From: Rostrohypoxylon terebratum
Taxonomy: Eukaryota > Ascomycota > Sordariomycetes > Xylariales > Hypoxylaceae
Direction of reading: 5' to 3'
Assembly: GCA_022497145.1 (NCBI GenBank)
Contig: MU385906.1
Location: 160,636 to 224,635 of the forward strand
DNA length: 64,000 nt
The position numbers and the translations under genes were made by a program. The notes below the pieces were generated by a model that saw nothing but the letters and a program-made list of their open reading frames with translations, ran no database searches and was not told the origin of the DNA. Below, piece by piece: positions 60,197 to 64,000 of this stretch (the stretch's first letter is position 1; every line of letters begins with the position of its first letter).

Positions 60197-61240
60197 ATGT
60201 TTCGTCAAGTTCTTTCCATCCTTGCCGTATCTGGCTCCCTCGCTCGGGCTTCTACCGGCACCAGCTACTCGTTCAAGACTGAAGGTGCATGCTCAACCGC
60301 ATCAGGAAGTGGTGGTTCTATCCCCCTATCCCTTCCCACCTCTACGACAATAAGCACCGTATCGTCAATCATCACGAACTCAGAAGTAACAGTTCCCTCT
60401 ACTGTAAAGGTCACGGCTGATCCTGTCACGACAACTGTTCAAACTCAAACCGCCTGGATAACGACTCAATATACGACGACAAGTCCCACAACCATATCTT
60501 GGCAGGTGGCTCAGTCTACCGTCGCAACTGCTACTTGGCCGGAGACTGTATGCACTAACAATGTCAAGCCTTCAACTGTAACGGAATACAGCGGCAACTA
60601 TACTCCCATCTCTGGCCAAGTTACGGCGTTCCCAACCTCTTATCCCTCGCAAGTTGTCTGCGCCACTGGAGTGACTTGGTTCACCATTATCCAGCCCACA
60701 GCAACATCTGGTGTCACCACTCAGACAGTCACGCCGACAAGCACAGTTCGATCTATCACCACGACCGTTACAACGGCCTATTTCTATAATGCTACGACCT
60801 GGGCCACGACTATTACGAGCACCACTACCTCTTACCGCCTAGCCACGAGCGTTGCCACTGTCAGCACGGCATGCGATGCGACGACTACGACTACATACGC
60901 GGCTAAGTGCGCACCCACCAACGTAGTAGCCGGTGTTGATGACCACGGACTTGTCTCTGGCAAGTACGCGGCAAACAGCACAGTAATCTACATCCCAGAC
61001 GACAAATTCGACGACCCCAGCACCTGCTGTCAGCTTTGCCAAGACAACAAGGGATGCGCCGGCATGATGGCCGGAATCTCTGGCTTCTGTGGTCTGCTAT
61101 ATGTCGGCGCTCCTGAAGGAGGTCCTTCGTGCGATTTCGTGTTCTCATACCAGACCCAGTCTAACGTTTTCCCGATGCAAGGTCTCTGGGTGCAGTCTGG
61201 CTGCGGAGAAATCGACTACACCGGAAGCGATGGCGCATAA
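60197..61240 (+). CDS. Secreted Thr-rich mucin-like protein with C-terminal Cys domain
   Basis: A single exon of 347 residues. Residues 1-18 are a signal peptide (MFRQVLSILAVSGSLARA). Residues 40-235 are Thr/Ser/Val-rich (TTTVQTQTAWITTQYTTT and similar), a likely O-glycosylated stalk. The last 100 residues hold eight or so Cys, including STCCQLCQDNKGCAGMM and GFCGLLYVG, resembling a PAN/Apple-like or related small carbohydrate/protein-binding module. No GPI signal is obvious. Likely a cell-wall or secreted surface protein. A TATAAATA box lies about 90 bp upstream of the ATG. Confidence 0.85.
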   Translation: MFRQVLSILAVSGSLARASTGTSYSFKTEGACSTASGSGGSIPLSLPTSTTISTVSSIITNSEVTVPSTVKVTADPVTTTVQTQTAWITTQYTTTSPTTISWQVAQSTVATATWPETVCTNNVKPSTVTEYSGNYTPISGQVTAFPTSYPSQVVCATGVTWFTIIQPTATSGVTTQTVTPTSTVRSITTTVTTAYFYNATTWATTITSTTTSYRLATSVATVSTACDATTTTTYAAKCAPTNVVAGVDDHGLVSGKYAANSTVIYIPDDKFDDPSTCCQLCQDNKGCAGMMAGISGFCGLLYVGAPEGGPSCDFVFSYQTQSNVFPMQGLWVQSGCGEIDYTGSDGA

Positions 61241-62782
61241 AGCTTAGGTCCTACACGTCCCTCTTGTTGAGACCTTTTCTCCCCATACCGTATCTATATC
61301 AGGCAGAGAAAAAGAGTTTTTGAAGTAGAATTAAAAATCATATGATTTCCAATGTGTCTCCTGAGTTTACTTAACATATGTATGGCTGCGATGCTACAAT
61401 GTGGGAACAGCGTGTAAGATTAGAAGGATCAATATAGCCCCGATGGATCGTTGCAATTGATGAATTGAGAATGAAGGAGCACTCGTAGATGATTCGATGG
61501 GAAGCGAAATAGGTACCATTTGTTTATTCATTTTTGTAACGAATAGCTGGAGGTGTGGAGAGTAAACCTGTATTCCTGATGGCGCCAGCAGTATAACTCC
61601 AACTCGAAACTCGCGCTGCCAACATTGTAAACAAGGTCAATCCCGTCCGGGAAATAAAGAGGTCGCTTGATGATAGGCCTCTTAATGTCTCGGACCGGGA
61701 CGTAGCCATCTACATTAGGTGATTTACATCTCTCCGGGGCATGTCCCTGGCTTAGGACGCTTGGAATACCCCTTGCAGGGGAAGAGTCAACGTTCCGCAT
61801 GACAAAAAGAGATCATCGTGGGTTCGGTAAGCTTATGTTACATGCCGTCCGAAGTAGTGCTCCTTTACATGGAGAGTGATCGAGAGCGCGGGTACCCCTG
61901 TGACCTAGCTCGGGGCTGGGTTCCATCCGTTGTGGATTGCATCGCCTAAATCAACCACAGCTGACAAGCCTTGAAGACTGATCAGAACAGGGGACACCGG
62001 GGTTTCGATCTCTATAAGATTCTTGAGTTATATAGTAACCCCTTGCGCCAGTCTTATCTCATTACGTAAATGGTGAGTTGGTAGGATTCACTCCTGAGGT
62101 CTCGGAAACCGACATGCTTGCTGTGAAGTTGTTAAAAATCCAGGTAGCCTTTTAACTCGAACTTCTACACCAATTGTCATCTCCATAGTTGATACACGGC
62201 TTATCCCCGCTACGGTTGTGCGGATTGCGAGTCTGATAAGACGCGGCCCGTCCTTGCTTGTTCTTTGCCTCTCAACTTGAGTTCTAACGCTTTTTTCCCT
62301 GGCTGACGCTATCTTCGAGCCGCTTCAACATCCTCAGTTTTTACTGTGGCTTTACACGTCGCGACTTCCCCCTAAAGATTTCTGATACAGGCGTCTTTTG
62401 AATTGTATTGTTCAGCGAGCTCACCCGATCAAGGTACAGACAACTTAGCGTTTTGCTTTTGTCGTTATTTGTAACTTCAAGTGCAGTGTCATAGACGTTC
62501 AAATCAGAGTTTAAGTTCGCTATATCGGGCAGTCTTTTGCATGATGGGGACGAGGGAATGGACTGCATTAATTTTAAGAAAAAAGATGCGAATATCTCCT
62601 GAAGAGGTTTTGTCTTAGAGCAAAGTGGTTTTCTGTTCTTTGTCGGTGTTGATGTCACTGGGTTGCCGGACATCTCAACTGAAGTGGGAAACGTTGTGAG
62701 CTCTCAGGCTGCGCCATGCTACTTGCTACTTTCTAAAGGAAGGTAACAAGAGAAGAATGGAAACAGGAGGTTCATCAGTTAC
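61241..62782. other. Intergenic region with two orphan open frames
   Basis: A 1.54-kb spacer. Two minus-strand frames begin with ATG: 61800-61528 (90 codons, with LVYNVGSASFELELYCW) and 62673-62341 (110 codons, hydrophilic). Neither resembles a known family and neither has convincing introns, so I do not call them genes. The rest is featureless. Confidence 0.45.
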
Positions 62783-62912
62783 CTATGTCTTGCTCTGCAG
62801 TAAAGCGTGCAACGGTTTGTCGCTCTTCCATTTTTCAAGGGCTTTGGTCTTCCATTCCTCCCATCCTTCCTCTTCAGAACTAAAGGCTCGTTTAAGGCCC
62901 ATGAAGAGATTC

Positions 62913-62917
62913 GTAAA
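62913..62917. repeat. Target-site duplication, left copy (GTAAA)
   Basis: Five bases directly before the LTR, identical to those directly after it. Confidence 0.85.
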
Positions 62918-63327
62918 TGTTACGATCTCCCCAGAACAAAACGGACAAAGTATCACCCGAAGGTCACGTGACCTAATCAAAATCTTGGCATTGAATCAAA
63001 CTCGATTCAATGAGTCGAACTCAACTCAAGACATCGAACTCGACTTAATAAGTCAAAATCAACTCATGCAAACACTTCTAACTCACCAAATTCATGGACA
63101 TAAAGAATTAGGATATAAAGAATGGAAATTTCCTACTGTATCTAGTTTTAGTTCTTCAGCTTTCAATCTAAGTATTCAGACCGCACTTGAATATAGAGTC
63201 CCAGGAAATCTCTTTTACGAACAGAATCGTCAACCCTACAGTATTGTTACCTTAAAACCAAGTACCCCAGGGTACGTATCCGCTCTACGAAGTCGGTTAG
63301 ACAGAAGTAGTAGACGGGTTCGTAACA
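62918..63327. mobile_element. Solo LTR of a retrotransposon, 410 bp
   Basis: The element begins TGTTACGA and ends TCGTAACA, a perfect 8-bp terminal inverted repeat with the TG...CA ends required by retroviral-type integrases. It is flanked by the direct 5-bp duplication GTAAA at 62913-62917 and 63328-63332. Inside are an AGGTCACGTGACCT palindrome (62961-62974) and a TATAAAG (63114-63120). No internal coding region is present, so it is a solo LTR left by recombination between two LTRs. Gypsy versus Copia type cannot be decided. Confidence 0.9.
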
Positions 63328-63332
63328 GTAAA
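63328..63332. repeat. Target-site duplication, right copy (GTAAA)
   Basis: Five bases directly after the LTR, identical to those directly before it; read on the minus strand they are the TTTAC of the interrupted reading frame. Confidence 0.85.
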
Positions 63333-64000
63333 TGTTTCATGATCGTTTTGACACTCACTGGCCGCGCCAAGAGCAAAAAAGAATCTTTGCACCTTTCTGC
63401 TCTTGGTGACATAACTGGCGAGATCACTACGGCCCCTCTCTCTAAAGATACTAGCGAATCGCAATTCGTCATCAGCTAGTTCGTTAGAACCATCATAGAA
63501 CTCTGCGACAGGCCACATCATGCATGGGGAGGAGAAGGCATATTCCTTTGAGACAGTATGGCACCATTCCCAATCTATGATGCTAACGATATCGTAGTTC
63601 TTGTTGACCAGAATGTGGTCACCTTTATCGTCTGGATGCTTGAGGTAAAATTTCCCGTCTGAGAGGATCTCTTCTGCCATATTATTCAGAATATCCAGAC
63701 GAAATCGGTGCACAAGATAAACGTCTATGGGATAGGTAGCCGCAATTTCTCCACTCGCTATCATAGTAAGATATGTCTCGACGACGACGCGTGCCGCCTC
63801 TAGCGAGGAGTGGAAAGGACTTAGGGGTCCTCCACGTCCTGGGCAGAAGGTTGCGTGATGTGCGAAACCTTGTATCTCGAATGCAGTTTGATCTCTTGCT
63901 GGGGTTAAGTCGATCCACCGTTACGTGCACATACCAGGTGTGGACCACGGCACAATCGCGACGCGTTCGCGTTCAAGGTCACCGCCTTTTTATTATATAA

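Larger units (their letters stand above)
62783..64000 (-). pseudogene. Aminoglycoside-phosphotransferase-family gene split by an LTR; runs off the window edge
   Basis: The left-hand (3') part 62783-62912 and the part 63333-64000 belong to one gene. From the edge inward the protein has FAHHATFCPG, then VHRFRLDILNNMAEEIL, KHPDDKGDHILV and DIVSIIDWEW, the Brenner-type end of the fungal APH/choline-kinase fold, then GLKRAFSSEEEGWEEW and ALEKWKSDKPLHALLQ. The two parts are separated by a 410-bp LTR plus a 5-bp duplication. Removing 415 bp restores the same frame across ETF|TNLF. A short stop-containing gap near 63930 could be a very small intron (about 36 nt) or another lesion. Unless the LTR is spliced out, the last 40-odd residues are lost. 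The N-terminus lies beyond the window. Confidence 0.8.

Noticed and set aside
61524..61800. A 90-codon minus-strand open frame downstream of the Thr-rich gene
   Set aside because: It has an ATG and a mildly protein-like composition but no family, introns or context, so it is mentioned only in the spacer entry.
62757..63479. A 240-codon plus-strand open frame
   Set aside because: It runs antisense to the APH-family gene and straight through the LTR and both its boundaries, so it cannot be an ancestral gene.

Overview
The window is nuclear DNA of a filamentous ascomycete (Pezizomycotina, probably Sordariomycetes; the exact lineage is inferred, not proven). The evidence is short spliceosomal introns of about 50-100 bp with GTAAGT-like donors and CTAAC-like branch points, fungus-specific families (ApsB/Mto1, Lro1, Tan1, Utp22, WSC proteins, EI24/Lds-like proteins, CorA-like proteins) and AT-rich spacers carrying ACCTAGGT palindromes. 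I rebuilt gene models by joining exons across introns and checking splice phase; all remain predictions without RNA evidence.

Left part (1 to about 25.6 kb): a dense block of conserved housekeeping genes. In order: NAA30 N-terminal acetyltransferase (-), LRO1 phospholipid:diacylglycerol acyltransferase (+), TAN1 tRNA-acetylation adaptor (+), the ApsB/Mto1 microtubule-organising-centre coiled coil (-), an FBXO21-like F-box/YccV protein (+), the UTP22 ribosome-biogenesis factor (-), mitochondrial succinyl-CoA:3-ketoacid CoA-transferase (+), a conserved fungal protein of unknown function (+) and an MCT-type MFS transporter (-). NAA30/LRO1, apsB/F-box and UTP22/SCOT are divergent pairs sharing 0.8-1.2 kb upstream regions.

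Right part (about 25.6 to 64 kb): a looser accessory compartment with spacers up to 2.6 kb. It holds a 1380-residue secreted Gly-rich repeat protein with a Cys-containing C-terminal domain, an EI24/Lds-like membrane protein, a berberine-bridge-type FAD oxidase lacking a signal peptide, a CorA-like membrane protein with a changed GMN motif, two conserved proteins of unknown function, a degenerate protein kinase, a plasma-membrane-type Na+/H+ antiporter, a multi-pass membrane protein, a WSC-domain membrane protein, a TIR/SEFIR-like plus ankyrin protein and a Thr-rich secreted protein.

Two genes in this part are broken. One F-box gene carries two stop codons and a frameshift. An aminoglycoside-phosphotransferase-family gene at the right edge is split by a 410-bp solo LTR with a 5-bp target duplication, and removing the LTR plus one duplication copy rejoins the reading frame exactly. 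The right part therefore looks like fast-evolving cell-surface, self-recognition and transposon-affected DNA beside a stable core. No tRNA, rRNA, CRISPR or biosynthetic core gene (PKS, NRPS, terpene synthase) was seen.
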